DNA of 64,000 nucleotides, taken from NCBI RefSeq assembly GCF_001750685.1, contig NZ_CP017269.1:1116001-1180000 (forward strand). Direction: 5' to 3'. The DNA comes from Geosporobacter ferrireducens. Lineage in GTDB: Bacteria; Bacillota; Clostridia; Peptostreptococcales; Thermotaleaceae. The notes beneath the pieces are model-generated. The model saw only the letters and a list, made by a program, of their open reading frames with translations, made no database searches and was not told the DNA's origin. The position numbers and the translations under genes are program-made. Numbering within the stretch: position 1 is the stretch's first letter; each line of letters begins with the position of its first letter. Positions 16,999-26,481 of this stretch are shown here, piece after piece.

Positions 16999-17631
16999 AT
17001 GAAACGAATCAAAAACAGCCCTTTTGCTAAGTATTTTTCCTACTTCTTAGGGATTCCTTTTATACCGGAAGCTCTAAACAATGTCACTGAACCGCTAATT
17101 CTCCATATATCCGATACCCCTAGCGAAATCTATCCTTATTTATATAAGATCATCCAACAACTTTCACCAAAGTATATTATCCATACAGGAGACCTTGTTG
17201 ATAACATTAAGCTAGAGTATTTGCAGGAAAAGAAAATGAATTATACAGAGAGTGCACGAAGCTTTTTTAGTCACCTTAAAAAGATGAATGCTTTTGACTT
17301 TTATATTATTCCTGGAAATCATGACTGCCCCGACACCATTCAAAGTCTTTGGAAGGATGTTAAGATTCTTCATGAAGGCACAACCCTTCAGCTTGAAAAT
17401 CTAACCATAGGCGTTGCCCATTTTTTCGAGAAACTTCCAAGGCAGGCTGATATCTATTTGTATGGGCATAATCTTCATCTGGAAGAAGGGGATCGCGGAA
17501 AATATGTATATTTAAATGGAATTTATAATATCCATGTAATATCGGCACTCACCAGGCAGATTTTTTATATTCCCTACCCTATGGCTACAAATAGTCTTCG
17601 TCGTATAACAAATCGAAAAATTGGCATGTAA
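16999..17631 (+). CDS. Calcineurin-type metallophosphoesterase, atypical first motif
   Basis: 210 aa. Order of motifs: HISDTPS where the family has DxH, GDLVDN (GDxxD), PGNHDCPD (GNHD), a late VAHFF, and YGHNLH (GHxH-like). The usual first-motif His is not where expected, so metal binding may be altered. Substrate unknown; no signal peptide. AAGGAGG precedes the ATG. The following gene starts 35 bases later on the same strand and may be cotranscribed. Confidence 0.75.
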   Translation: MKRIKNSPFAKYFSYFLGIPFIPEALNNVTEPLILHISDTPSEIYPYLYKIIQQLSPKYIIHTGDLVDNIKLEYLQEKKMNYTESARSFFSHLKKMNAFDFYIIPGNHDCPDTIQSLWKDVKILHEGTTLQLENLTIGVAHFFEKLPRQADIYLYGHNLHLEEGDRGKYVYLNGIYNIHVISALTRQIFYIPYPMATNSLRRITNRKIGM

Positions 17632-17666
17632 ATTCAACTATAATTTAAAATACGGAGGTCTTTAAC

Positions 17667-18668
17667 ATGATTTATATACGCATGGGCCCAAGATTTTTAT
17701 TTATTCGTACCGAGAATATCCACCTATTGCAAGATTTTATTCATAACAGTCTTCAAGGGACTTTACATTCTTTCGAAGAAGCGCTGGAGTATTCAACGGA
17801 AAATAGTACAATCATTTTTCTTACCCCTCCAAATCTGACCCATACCAGGGTAGAAGATGCTCAAAGTATTCTCCTAGTTCCCTTAGCTTCCTCTATTATA
17901 CTGATGGAGTTTATCAATCAAAAAATTTCGGACCAGATTTGCCGCATCCAGTTAGGACCTGCTTCTTTGGTACTTAGAGTAGCTGGTGATGGCAAAGAAG
18001 CCTTGGAACAAATCCAACGAGAATATCCCTCTCGTGCACTAAACTGGCTCGATGCTATCGATCAAGGGGAAGTGGACGATACCATCATTTCTCTTACCAA
18101 CAAAGCTATTAATCACAACTTGCTATCCAAGGATTTTATCCATCCGAATTTACTGGTATCCATGTCCGTCAATGGTCTGGCTCACCGGTTAAGAAATGAA
18201 GGACTGATTTTTATTACCTATGGATTAAAAAGCAAGGAATGGTATGAGCTGCGTATCAATATTTATGATTCCAAAGGTCTATACCACGAGCACCTAGAAA
18301 GACTGCAGATTGCCCTATCTGAAATGGAGGCGGGGATGATCCTTGGAGAATCTTGGACGAAGGACCATGCCCTAATGCTTTTCTCCGTAGTAGCTTACCA
18401 AGTTAAGCTCTTTACTATGCTGGAACCTATTGAGATCAAAAAGACGCTTATGGCTTTAGAGTACGATAGTCAGGGTAAACGGTTGGTTGATCTGGATCTG
18501 TATCACAGAAATAAAAAAATATCCTGGACCCATATCGGCGGCATCCGATCAAAGTTCGACAAGGAAAAAACTTGTGTCGCCTACCGTGATAACCTATTAA
18601 AGCAGTTGTCAAAAGATACATTGGATAGACTTTTTGAGATAGAGCGAAAAATTAATGAATCTATGTAG
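17667..18668 (+). CDS. Hypothetical protein, 333 aa
   Basis: Strong ACGGAGG ribosome site. The product is soluble with mixed alpha/beta composition and begins MIYIRMGPRFLFIRTENIHL. No signal peptide, membrane segment, nucleotide-binding loop or metal motif is visible. A central region contains VSMSVNGLAHRLRNEGLIF and a C-terminal part DLYHRNKKISWTHIGGIRS. I do not recognise the family. Its position after the phosphoesterase suggests, but does not show, a joint role. Confidence 0.7.
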   Translation: MIYIRMGPRFLFIRTENIHLLQDFIHNSLQGTLHSFEEALEYSTENSTIIFLTPPNLTHTRVEDAQSILLVPLASSIILMEFINQKISDQICRIQLGPASLVLRVAGDGKEALEQIQREYPSRALNWLDAIDQGEVDDTIISLTNKAINHNLLSKDFIHPNLLVSMSVNGLAHRLRNEGLIFITYGLKSKEWYELRINIYDSKGLYHEHLERLQIALSEMEAGMILGESWTKDHALMLFSVVAYQVKLFTMLEPIEIKKTLMALEYDSQGKRLVDLDLYHRNKKISWTHIGGIRSKFDKEKTCVAYRDNLLKQLSKDTLDRLFEIERKINESM

Positions 18669-18671
18669 CAT

Positions 18672-18701
18672 AAAAAATACGCTCTTAAGAGCGTATTTTT
18701 T
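18672..18701. terminator. Bidirectional terminator (perfect palindrome)
   Basis: A 30-base perfect palindrome (AAAAAATACGCTCTT arm) shared by convergent genes; it includes the stop codon of the YitT gene. Confidence 0.9.
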
Positions 18702-19581
18702 ATACCTGAGCATCTTCTAAAAGGCTTTCAAAACCGATTCCTTTTCCCCATACAGAAATAACCGGCAGCACATCTACAAAAGCATTTGGGTCAATCTGTG
18801 CGATAAACATCTTTATCAGCATGGTTTCACGTGGCGAGCAGACAGAAATAATTTTTTGTCTTGTAGCGTTGGTATATCCACCTTTTATCTCATAGGTGCT
18901 GATTCCTCTTTTAATAGTGTTCAAAATATAATCTACAATCTCATCGTTCTTTTCACTAATAATTTCTATTTTAACGTTTTTGGAGCCAAAACCAAAGAGT
19001 ACTAGGTCAATGGCCTTTATCATAATAATTTGGGTAAGTATAGCATAAAGGGCTACATTTCGGTCATAAATTAATGCGGAAGACATGATGACGGCTAAGT
19101 CAATCCCAAATAAAATCTGACTAATACTGATAAATGGAAACAGCCTATAATGTATGAGCTTCGCAATCGTATCCGTTCCACCCATGGAAAAACCCCGTTT
19201 GAGAATTAATCCACAACCGGCCCCAGCGATGATCCCGTAATATATAGAAGCGAGAATGGTATCATTTTCAATAAAGTCTACATTGGCTGCTTCAAAACAT
19301 ATCAGAACCAAGGGAAACAAAACAGAAAGTAGTATAATCTTTCCTGCTTCCCGTTTACCCATCAACAGCCATGCACTTATTAGCACCAGCATAGTCAATC
19401 CATAATAAAGATACGTGTATTTGATCCCCGTTAATTGATCCAAAATAATCGAAAGTCCTGTAATTCCCCCTGTAATTAACCCATTAGGCTTTAATATAGA
19501 TGTAATGGCAAAAGCTAATAACGCACAACCTACTATTAGGTAAATACCATCCAGTAAATGTTTTTGATAATCTTTCTTCAT
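18700..19581 (-). CDS. YitT family membrane protein (DUF161 + DUF2179)
   Basis: 293 aa. The N-terminal ~200 residues hold five or six membrane segments with conserved glycine-rich turns (KPNGLITGGITGLS, GFSMGGTD). The C-terminal ~80 residues are a soluble DUF2179 domain (GGYTNATRQKIISVCSPRE). This is the standard YitT layout and length. The family's function is not established; a transport or second-messenger-sensing role has been proposed on domain grounds. Single-gene unit. Confidence 0.88.
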   Translation of the reverse strand: MKKDYQKHLLDGIYLIVGCALLAFAITSILKPNGLITGGITGLSIILDQLTGIKYTYLYYGLTMLVLISAWLLMGKREAGKIILLSVLFPLVLICFEAANVDFIENDTILASIYYGIIAGAGCGLILKRGFSMGGTDTIAKLIHYRLFPFISISQILFGIDLAVIMSSALIYDRNVALYAILTQIIMIKAIDLVLFGFGSKNVKIEIISEKNDEIVDYILNTIKRGISTYEIKGGYTNATRQKIISVCSPRETMLIKMFIAQIDPNAFVDVLPVISVWGKGIGFESLLEDAQV

Positions 19582-19683
19582 TTTTTACTCCCTGCCTTTA
19601 TTTTTTATTAACAAAAACTATTATACCGAATTGTATGCAGGAAAGTGTAACTAAATTGTTAAGTTTATATAAAACAGCGTAAA

Positions 19684-19713
19684 AAAGAAGGGCATTGCCG
19701 TTTGCCCTTCTTT
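19684..19713 (-). terminator. Terminator after universal stress protein gene
   Basis: An 11-bp stem (AAAGAAGGGCA) followed on the minus strand by a T-run. Confidence 0.85.
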
Positions 19714-19724
19714 CCATCTACACA

Positions 19725-20150
19725 CTATCTTACAATTAATATAGGTTTGTTCGTATGATGTAGTACCTTGTCAGACACACTGCCAATAACTACTTTTTTA
19801 ATTCCTGTCAATCCCTTGCTTCCCATTACGATCAAATCCGGGTCTATGGTCTCGATTGCATTAATAATTTGCTCTGCAGGATCTCCGATTTTTATTTCAG
19901 TAATTAGTGTTCCACAGAAGCCATCAAATACCGATCCTGCCTTTTCAATAATATTTTTTCCCTGTTGTTCAAAAGATTCTTTGGTTTGCTCATATAAGTA
20001 TACACTTTCATGAAAATAATTGTGCTTAAAATCATTTACAACATTCAAGAGAATTACTTCGCTGCAAAATGCTTCTGCGAATTTTCTGCCTTCCTCCAAC
20101 GCCTTTTGAGAATGCTCAGAACCATCAATGGCAATCAATATTTTTTTCAT
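19725..20150 (-). CDS. Universal stress protein, UspA family
   Basis: 141 aa from the ATG at 20150, which has AGGAGG nine bases upstream; a longer frame to 20189 lacks one. It begins KKILIAIDGSEHSQKALEEG, and the C-terminal VMGSKGLTGIKKVVIGSVSDKVLHH contains the GxxG-x9-G(S) ATP-binding loop. It is therefore probably an ATP-binding UspA, cytoplasmic, induced by growth arrest in known relatives. Role here unknown. Single-gene unit. Confidence 0.92.
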   Translation of the reverse strand: MKKILIAIDGSEHSQKALEEGRKFAEAFCSEVILLNVVNDFKHNYFHESVYLYEQTKESFEQQGKNIIEKAGSVFDGFCGTLITEIKIGDPAEQIINAIETIDPDLIVMGSKGLTGIKKVVIGSVSDKVLHHTNKPILIVR

Positions 20151-20394
20151 ACCACCAGCCTCCTCTCTTATGTTAAGTCTACGATTCATTCCTCTCTTTA
20201 TATCATTTTTATACCCTGCCCCAAATCTTTTAATCTATATCGTTTATATAATTGATAAATTTTATCATAAGGTGCCCTAATTATATATAAAATTGTTAAT
20301 TCGCTTAAATCTGGGAAGAATGAAGGTTGTTGGAAGTTGTAAGCCTTCCCATTTTATCATATAATTAGATAATCATCTTATTAGGAGTGTTGCT

Positions 20395-21462
20395 ATGTAT
20401 AATGATATAAGAAAATATTTGCCTCTATTCGGTCGATTCGCAGTGATTGGGCTAACCATACTAGCTATATACTTTTTTGCTACTACCTTGTTATTTTATA
20501 TCCTTCCTTTTTTACTGGGTTGGGCTATCGCCTCAATGATTGAGCCCCTTGTGGATTTTTTACATACTCGATTAAAGCTTCCACGCGGACTCGCTGCATT
20601 ATTCTCTACAGGAATGTTTGTTCTACTGGTTGGATCTCTCATCGCATTGATCGGTGGGATTATTGTGGTAGAACTTACAAAGCTCTCCATCAAACTTCCT
20701 GAGTATTCAGAAAGACTTTATTTTCAAAGTATTGAATTCGTCAGCCGTATGCAAAACCTTTATTTCAAATTGCCGCCGGATATTGCGCAGTCCATTATTA
20801 ATGGTTTAAACAGCCTATTAAATAATCTTACCCTACTAATAGGGAAAATCATCTCTTCTCTGATGAGCTTCCTTTCGGGAATTCCAAGCTTTTTTGTCTT
20901 CTTATTAGTTACTATGATCTCCACTTTTTTTATTGTACGGGACAAAAAAGAAATCACAAGATTTGTAGTAGCGCAAATACCATTAAGGCAACGTTCTACC
21001 ATAAAAATACTAAAGCATGATCTGCTATTTGCCCTTACTGGATATATAAAAGCGCAGCTCATCCTTATGTCATTTACCTTTATCGAGAGTGCAGTAGGCT
21101 TAACCTTGATTGGTATCGATTATTCTGTGCTTCTAGCGTTATTAGCAAGTATCATAGATGCCTTGCCTATATTAGGATCCGGCTCGGTTTATGTACCGTT
21201 GATTGTGTGGAAGGCTTTAACCGGCTCCTATCAAACTGCTATTTATCTAGGGATTCTCTATGGATTGATCATCTTGATCCGTCAGCTTTTAGAGCCAAAA
21301 GTTCTTGGCAATCAAATCGGCCTATATCCTTTGGTTACCCTGTTAGCTATGTATATTGGCTTGAAGGCCTTTGGAGTTATTGGATTAATTATAGGTCCTA
21401 TTTCTGCAATTGTATTAATCACACTACAAAAAGTGGGTATTCTTCCCCGGTGGAAAAATTAA
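20395..21462 (+). CDS. ytvI: Sporulation-type integral membrane protein YtvI (AI-2E transporter superfamily)
   Basis: 355 aa with about eight membrane segments arranged as in the AI-2E exporter-like family. It has the conserved C-terminal DALPILGSGSVYVPL and LEPKVLGNQIGLYPLVTLLAMYIGLKAFG segments in that order. YtvI homologues are expressed in sporulating Firmicutes, though their role is unclear. The YtvI assignment over other members of the superfamily rests on general resemblance only. AGGAG precedes the ATG. Single-gene unit. Confidence 0.75.
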   Translation: MYNDIRKYLPLFGRFAVIGLTILAIYFFATTLLFYILPFLLGWAIASMIEPLVDFLHTRLKLPRGLAALFSTGMFVLLVGSLIALIGGIIVVELTKLSIKLPEYSERLYFQSIEFVSRMQNLYFKLPPDIAQSIINGLNSLLNNLTLLIGKIISSLMSFLSGIPSFFVFLLVTMISTFFIVRDKKEITRFVVAQIPLRQRSTIKILKHDLLFALTGYIKAQLILMSFTFIESAVGLTLIGIDYSVLLALLASIIDALPILGSGSVYVPLIVWKALTGSYQTAIYLGILYGLIILIRQLLEPKVLGNQIGLYPLVTLLAMYIGLKAFGVIGLIIGPISAIVLITLQKVGILPRWKN

Positions 21463-21629
21463 AGGCAAACGTTTATTTATTTAAGCTTTCGATTGTCCGT
21501 TTTTCATTATGTATAATTATGTAATTTATTTAATATTTATTAGTCTTTATGCAAAAAATTAACTATATATTCAATTAATTTTAAAACAAATTTTATAGTT
21601 TTGAAAACGTTTTTCAGTTTTTTTTTATA

Positions 21630-21657
21630 TTTACAAATATGTAATATATGCTATAAT
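21630..21657 (+). promoter_or_regulatory. Promoter of the glutamine synthetase gene
   Basis: TTTACA (21630-21635), 16 bases, TATAAT (21652-21657) with an extended TG one base upstream; 40 bases before the start, in a very AT-rich leader. Confidence 0.6.
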
Positions 21658-21697
21658 TATTCATTATAATACTATAAACTAAAAAAGAGGTGATTTC

Positions 21698-23632
21698 ATG
21701 TTAAAGGATTTATTAAGTTCAGAGAAGCATAAACTATTGTTTCTGATTCCTGCTCCAAAGCATACTCCTGATGAAATTGCGGGGATTCTGAAGCAGCACC
21801 CTGAAATTCAATTCGTTTCTTTGGTAGGTATTGACCTAGGCGGCAATGATACCGATGAAAAAGTACCTATTGAGCTGGCGATAAAAGATATGCAAGAATT
21901 TTTAACTTTTGGCGTGCAAACTGACGGTTCCAGCGTTGTATTACCTGAAATCGCATCATTAAATGATGCTAGGGTCGACATCATTCCTGACACAAGTGTA
22001 AATTGGTTTGTAGATTATAATTATGATAATATAGATGAACAAACAGGTCTTCCTGTTGGCACCTTGAGAATCCCTTCCTTCCTCGTTCATAATAATATTC
22101 GCGTGGATTCAAGAGCCATTTTACAAAGATCCGTCGAAAACTTTCAAACACAAATCATCGATGCTATAAAAGAATCCCCATATGTACTGGAATCAATCGG
22201 CATAGATTCTGTTGACGATATTGAGAAAGCTATTATTACCTCCGCTACAGAGCTGGAGTTCTGGGTAAGAACACCTGAAGATAAGCCAGATATCGAGAAA
22301 CTGTCTACTTCTCAAGTTTTACAGGAACAGTATTGGAAAAGAACTATTGGTCCCGTCCGTACAGCTTTAGAGCAATCCCTTGTTATGTTGGATGCCTATG
22401 GATTAGAATCTGAAATGGGCCATAAAGAAGTAGGCGGTGTAAAAGCAAAATTATCTGGAAACGGCCATTATGACCATGTAATGGAACAGCTTGAAATTGA
22501 CTGGAAATATAGTACTGCCCTTCAGGCTGCTGATAACGAATTAATCGCTAGAGATGTTGTAAAGGACGTATTTACCTGTCATGGTTTAGATGTTACTTTT
22601 ATGGCTAAGCCAATTGAGGGTGTTGCCGGAAGCGGTGAGCATACTCATATGGGCGTAGCTGTAAAGCTGAAGAATGGCAAGATCAAAAACTTGTTCTCTC
22701 CGGTTAACATGAAGGAAGAATTTATGAGTCCTATCGGTTGGGGGGCTTTAATGGGTTTATTGAAGAACTACGAGGTGGTAAATCCCTTTGTAACTTCTAG
22801 TAATGATGCACTCAATCGTTTAAAGCCAGGTTTCGAAGCACCGGTATGTATTGTTTCTTCTGTTGGACACAGTGCAGAACTTCCATCTAGAAATAGAACG
22901 GTTCTAGCAGGTCTCGTACGGGATATCGACAAGCCTTTAGCAACTCGTTTTGAACTTAGAGCACCCAATCCTACCAGCAATACTTACCTAGTATTGGCAT
23001 CTGCTTATCAAGCAATGTTAGATGGTATCAAGGCTGCGTTGAAATCAGGAAAAACTTCAAAAGAACTGGAAGCAGATTTCTCTAAGAAACCAGGTCAATC
23101 CAGCTTCTACTTGGAAACAGAAAGAGCTTATCGCAGCGAGGATGATGTTTTCGAGCATTATACAGCCGATGAAAGAAATACGCTCTTCGGCAAACCACCT
23201 GCAACCGTATGGGAGAATCTTCTAGGCTTAGATCTTTATCCTAATAAAAAGGCAATTTTATCCGCTGGTGGTGTATTTACTGAAGAAATCATTAACTCCT
23301 ATAAAATTGCTACACGCTCTCAGTGGACTACAGAATTATATAAGCGTATTATTCCTGATAATATGGAATTCGTAAGAATCTGTAAAAAGCTGCACGGTGG
23401 TGAAAATGTAACTGATTTAGATGTGGTTACTTGGGAGAAAATCAATCAACTAAGAAATTATTTGATGAAAGATAGTTTAAGCCAAAAATCTCTCTTCACA
23501 AGAATTCGTGAGGGCATTGACGCTGAAGACTTCGACACTGTTTCAACACTGCAACAGGAAATGAGCAGTAAAATGAGTGAATTAAAATCCTTATATATCG
23601 TTTATAAGAGAAACTTATTTGAGATTCTATAG
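21698..23632 (+). CDS. Glutamine synthetase, long form (about 640 aa)
   Basis: 644 aa, well above the ~440-470 of type I enzymes. Recognisable elements of the glutamine synthetase catalytic domain occur in order: SATELEFWV (metal-binding Glu), EMGHKEVGG, AGSGEHTHMGVA (the active-site His loop), RNRTVLAGL and FELRAPNPTSNTYL. A beta-grasp-like N-terminal region with QTDGSSVVLPEIA precedes it, and a ~120-residue helical tail follows. It makes glutamine from glutamate, ammonia and ATP in the cytoplasm. It is not the usual GlnA, and type III status is not certain. Single-gene unit with a strong promoter and terminator. Confidence 0.85.
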   Translation: MLKDLLSSEKHKLLFLIPAPKHTPDEIAGILKQHPEIQFVSLVGIDLGGNDTDEKVPIELAIKDMQEFLTFGVQTDGSSVVLPEIASLNDARVDIIPDTSVNWFVDYNYDNIDEQTGLPVGTLRIPSFLVHNNIRVDSRAILQRSVENFQTQIIDAIKESPYVLESIGIDSVDDIEKAIITSATELEFWVRTPEDKPDIEKLSTSQVLQEQYWKRTIGPVRTALEQSLVMLDAYGLESEMGHKEVGGVKAKLSGNGHYDHVMEQLEIDWKYSTALQAADNELIARDVVKDVFTCHGLDVTFMAKPIEGVAGSGEHTHMGVAVKLKNGKIKNLFSPVNMKEEFMSPIGWGALMGLLKNYEVVNPFVTSSNDALNRLKPGFEAPVCIVSSVGHSAELPSRNRTVLAGLVRDIDKPLATRFELRAPNPTSNTYLVLASAYQAMLDGIKAALKSGKTSKELEADFSKKPGQSSFYLETERAYRSEDDVFEHYTADERNTLFGKPPATVWENLLGLDLYPNKKAILSAGGVFTEEIINSYKIATRSQWTTELYKRIIPDNMEFVRICKKLHGGENVTDLDVVTWEKINQLRNYLMKDSLSQKSLFTRIREGIDAEDFDTVSTLQQEMSSKMSELKSLYIVYKRNLFEIL

Positions 23633-23659
23633 ACTCGTCTATAGGTTTTAAATCCATTT

Positions 23660-23686
23660 AAAAAGCAGTCCTCGGACTGCTTTTTT
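23660..23686 (+). terminator. Terminator after glutamine synthetase gene
   Basis: Stem AAAAGCAGTC/GACTGCTTTT with a T6 tail. Confidence 0.9.
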
Positions 23687-23720
23687 ATTACTTGTTCTCC
23701 TAATGCTTGTCTGCTATTCT

Positions 23721-24209
23721 CTAATGCAGCATCATATACTTTCTTTTTTCTTCTTCAAAGAAAGATTTCAATTCTTCATGATATCCCAAATGATAGGCAA
23801 TGGTCAGTAAGCATCGCTGCAAATAGGCTCTGCTAAGCGCATCTATCTGCAGTCCTTCTTTCACTTCCCAGATCACATCTACGTCTCTGCCCTCTACGAT
23901 ATCTTCCAGCTTCAGATTTTCTAATTCTTTTCGACTATATTCATCAAATAGTTTTATAATATTTTCCGGATCCTGGGCCTCCTTTAATACGTACATATGC
24001 TCTCTTTCGGAACAGTGAGTTAAGACATCAATAACAAAATTAAGGTCGTAGTCTACCAACTCATATAGGCTTTCAACTACCTTTGCAGGAATTCGAGGAT
24101 CCCTATCACTAGCTTCAATTAATTTATGCTTTAACTTTCTGTCATTTTGTTTACAGGCGTGTATAATGGTACTGCTTACATTTTGATCATTCATTTCGTG
24201 AAATTCCAA
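23721..24209 (-). CDS. Hypothetical helical protein, about 162 aa
   Basis: AGGGGAG lies six bases before a TTG at 24209; the ATG six codons earlier (24227) has no ribosome site, so TTG is preferred. The protein is acidic, soluble and almost entirely helical (KVVESLYELVDYDLNFVIDVL), ending in the repeat-rich tail EEEKRKYMMLH. No motif, membrane segment or family is recognised. It sits between the glutamine synthetase gene and a membrane coiled-coil gene. Confidence 0.6.
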   Translation of the reverse strand: MEFHEMNDQNVSSTIIHACKQNDRKLKHKLIEASDRDPRIPAKVVESLYELVDYDLNFVIDVLTHCSEREHMYVLKEAQDPENIIKLFDEYSRKELENLKLEDIVEGRDVDVIWEVKEGLQIDALSRAYLQRCLLTIAYHLGYHEELKSFFEEEKRKYMMLH

Positions 24210-24298
24210 TTCTTTCTCCCCTTCCATTTCATAGTATCTTTAGTTTTTGAAGGTAAAAAAGAAGTTATACTATTAAATTTGCCTCCTCCGAACAATAT

Positions 24299-25141
24299 CT
24301 ACTCATGATGTTCGAACCGTTGTGTCAAATCTTGGATTCTCTGTTCCATTCCTACTAATAGCTCACCGATCTCTTCTATTACAGTATTCATTTGTCCCAT
24401 GGCTGCAATCATCTCTTCATCACTATACTCAGTACTATGACCATTCTTTTTCTCTATGACCTGTGTTACCTGTTCAATTCCTTTCTTCATTTCAGTGATT
24501 CCGGAGATCAAATTCTCCCGGTCATGGGATAATTGTTTTGTAAAACTGGAAGTTTGGTTAAAAATCTGTACCAGCTGTCCTACCAATAAAGTGATCGTTT
24601 GTTGAATCAACAACTGCATTTCTTCTGATAATTTACTTTTTTCCAACCGATTGATTTCCTCTAAAAGCCGTTGAATCTCCTTTGACATATACCAATCCTT
24701 ATCTGCAGGCATAGGAATCAGGCATTCTCTTCCTTTTTCGGTATGCTCACCTTTCTTTTCATGTTCCTTATCCGTTTTACTTTTTCCCAAAATCTCCTTT
24801 AAAATATTCTTAATATTTTTAATAATATTGCTTACGGTAGCTAATATAATTGCGATTGTAATCAAAAATCCTCTAATACTGTTTGCGATTGTCGTTTTCT
24901 GTATTTCTTCCTTTTTTTCTTGATATTCTTCAATAATTCTTGAAATTTCCTGATTCAAATGGTCCGGCTGCTCTTTTAATCTGTTCATGGAGGATTGCAA
25001 CTTATAATAGGTTTCTGCTTCCAAATGACGCATCATACCTGACTGATTATTCAGCATCAGCAGAATGATAACAAGAGAAACAATACAACCAATGAACAGC
25101 CTTATCAGAATAGAATCATTTCCATTGTTCACTGCCTTCAT
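24299..25141 (-). CDS. Membrane protein with long coiled coils, hypothetical
   Basis: About 280 aa. GGAGG fits the ATG at 25141; the one at 25147 is too close. TM1 lies at about 10-30 and TM2 at about 85-106, separated by a ~50-residue extracytoplasmic helical segment. A cytoplasmic coiled-coil tail rich in Glu/Gln follows. This resembles the sensor and coiled-coil layout of a chemoreceptor, but no receptor signalling tip or HAMP domain is seen. Function unknown. Confidence 0.65.
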   Translation of the reverse strand: MKAVNNGNDSILIRLFIGCIVSLVIILLMLNNQSGMMRHLEAETYYKLQSSMNRLKEQPDHLNQEISRIIEEYQEKKEEIQKTTIANSIRGFLITIAIILATVSNIIKNIKNILKEILGKSKTDKEHEKKGEHTEKGRECLIPMPADKDWYMSKEIQRLLEEINRLEKSKLSEEMQLLIQQTITLLVGQLVQIFNQTSSFTKQLSHDRENLISGITEMKKGIEQVTQVIEKKNGHSTEYSDEEMIAAMGQMNTVIEEIGELLVGMEQRIQDLTQRFEHHE

Positions 25142-25243
25142 TTTCATTCCTCCAATTATAGGCTCCTGTCAGATTTTTCAATACATTTTATTTTAGAGCC
25201 TATGAAAAGGTTCCTTAATGAATGAAAAAGATTCCTAATAAAT

Positions 25244-25274
25244 AAAAAGCCTCTACGATTTGTAGAGACTTTTT
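25244..25274 (-). terminator. Terminator after orphan Liv-type binding protein gene
   Basis: Stem GTAGAG/CTCTAC extended by AAAAAG/CTTTTT with one mismatch. Confidence 0.8.
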
Positions 25275-25293
25275 ATTTATTAATATTATTATC

Positions 25294-26481
25294 TTATTTT
25301 ACTGGTTCAACTGTATCTAGGTAAGTAAATTTACCATCTTTTACAACCTTGATAACCGCACTCTTTACTGCATCTCCATTTTGATCAAGGGTAATAATTC
25401 CTGCTGCACCCATAAAATCTGTTGTTTGGGCAATAGCATCTCTAATCGCGACAGAATCTGTTGTGTTCGCTCTTTCAATAGCATCCAGTATAACTAAGTA
25501 TGCATCAAACCCAAGAGCAGTAACAGATGCAGGCTCCTGGTTGTATTTCTTTCTATAAGCATCTAAGAACTCTTTTGATTTCTCAGTAATTGGTACTTCA
25601 GAAGTAAAGAAGGTAGAGAATACAGCTCCTTCTACAGCTTCTAGGCCGATATCAATAAATTCAGGTGTTTCCCAAGTATCGCCACCAAGAATCGGAATAT
25701 TGATGCCAAGCTGTTTTGCTTGCTTAATCAATAACGCTGATTCTGTAAAGTTTCCTGGAGCAAAGATTACGTCAGGATTTAATTGCTTGATGTTTGTTAA
25801 CTGAGCAGTAAAATCTTGATCGTTTGTGTTATAGCTCGCGCTGCCAACGATAGCATTTTCATCTCCCGTGAGCTCTTTGAATGCGTCTGTGAAGAATTTC
25901 GCAAGACCCACAGAGTAGTCAGAGGATACTTCTTGGATGATCGCAGCCTTCTTTGCACCAAGTCTATTGATTGCATAGTTTGCCATAACTGTTCCTTGGA
26001 ATGGATCGATGAAACAAACTCTGAAATAATAATCATTGTTTAATGTTACCAATGGATTTGTGCAAGATGCACCTACTGCAGGGATTTTAGCATTTTTTAC
26101 TGCATCTCCCGCTGCCATTGATAAAGAACTTCCCCAGCTGCCGATGATTGCTGAAACTTTATCCTTTTCAATCAAACGAGCCGCTGCACTAGCCGCTTCA
26201 ACTTTGTCTGATTTATTATCAACAATCACCAATTCAACTTTTTTCCCTAATACTGTTGGGTATAGTTCGTTAGCTAATTTTACACCTTCCAGCTCAATTG
26301 CCCCGCCTGCTGCATTTGCTCCTGTAAGCGGCTGAAAAACCCCAATCTTAATGACATCCGATTCTGCTGAAGCAGGTTGATCTGCACTTTGAGGTGCCGG
26401 TTTTGCACATCCAGTAAACGTCAATACCACTACCAACATCAATGCAATGATCAAAGACATCTTTTTGTTTAGCTTTTTCAC
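25294..26481 (-). CDS. ABC transporter substrate-binding lipoprotein, branched-chain amino-acid type
   Basis: About 395 aa. GGGGGAG sets a GTG start at 26481. The signal peptide ends in a lipobox (LTFTGC, Cys lipidated), followed by a linker and a Leu/Ile/Val-binding-protein fold (IGVFQPLTGANAAGGAIELEG). It captures amino acids or related solutes outside the membrane for an ABC importer. No permease or ATPase is adjacent; the nearest partners are the Liv genes at 45.9-49.3 kb, which have their own binding protein. It may be an alternative receptor for that transporter or serve another one. Confidence 0.9.
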   Translation of the reverse strand: MKKLNKKMSLIIALMLVVVLTFTGCAKPAPQSADQPASAESDVIKIGVFQPLTGANAAGGAIELEGVKLANELYPTVLGKKVELVIVDNKSDKVEAASAAARLIEKDKVSAIIGSWGSSLSMAAGDAVKNAKIPAVGASCTNPLVTLNNDYYFRVCFIDPFQGTVMANYAINRLGAKKAAIIQEVSSDYSVGLAKFFTDAFKELTGDENAIVGSASYNTNDQDFTAQLTNIKQLNPDVIFAPGNFTESALLIKQAKQLGINIPILGGDTWETPEFIDIGLEAVEGAVFSTFFTSEVPITEKSKEFLDAYRKKYNQEPASVTALGFDAYLVILDAIERANTTDSVAIRDAIAQTTDFMGAAGIITLDQNGDAVKSAVIKVVKDGKFTYLDTVEPVK

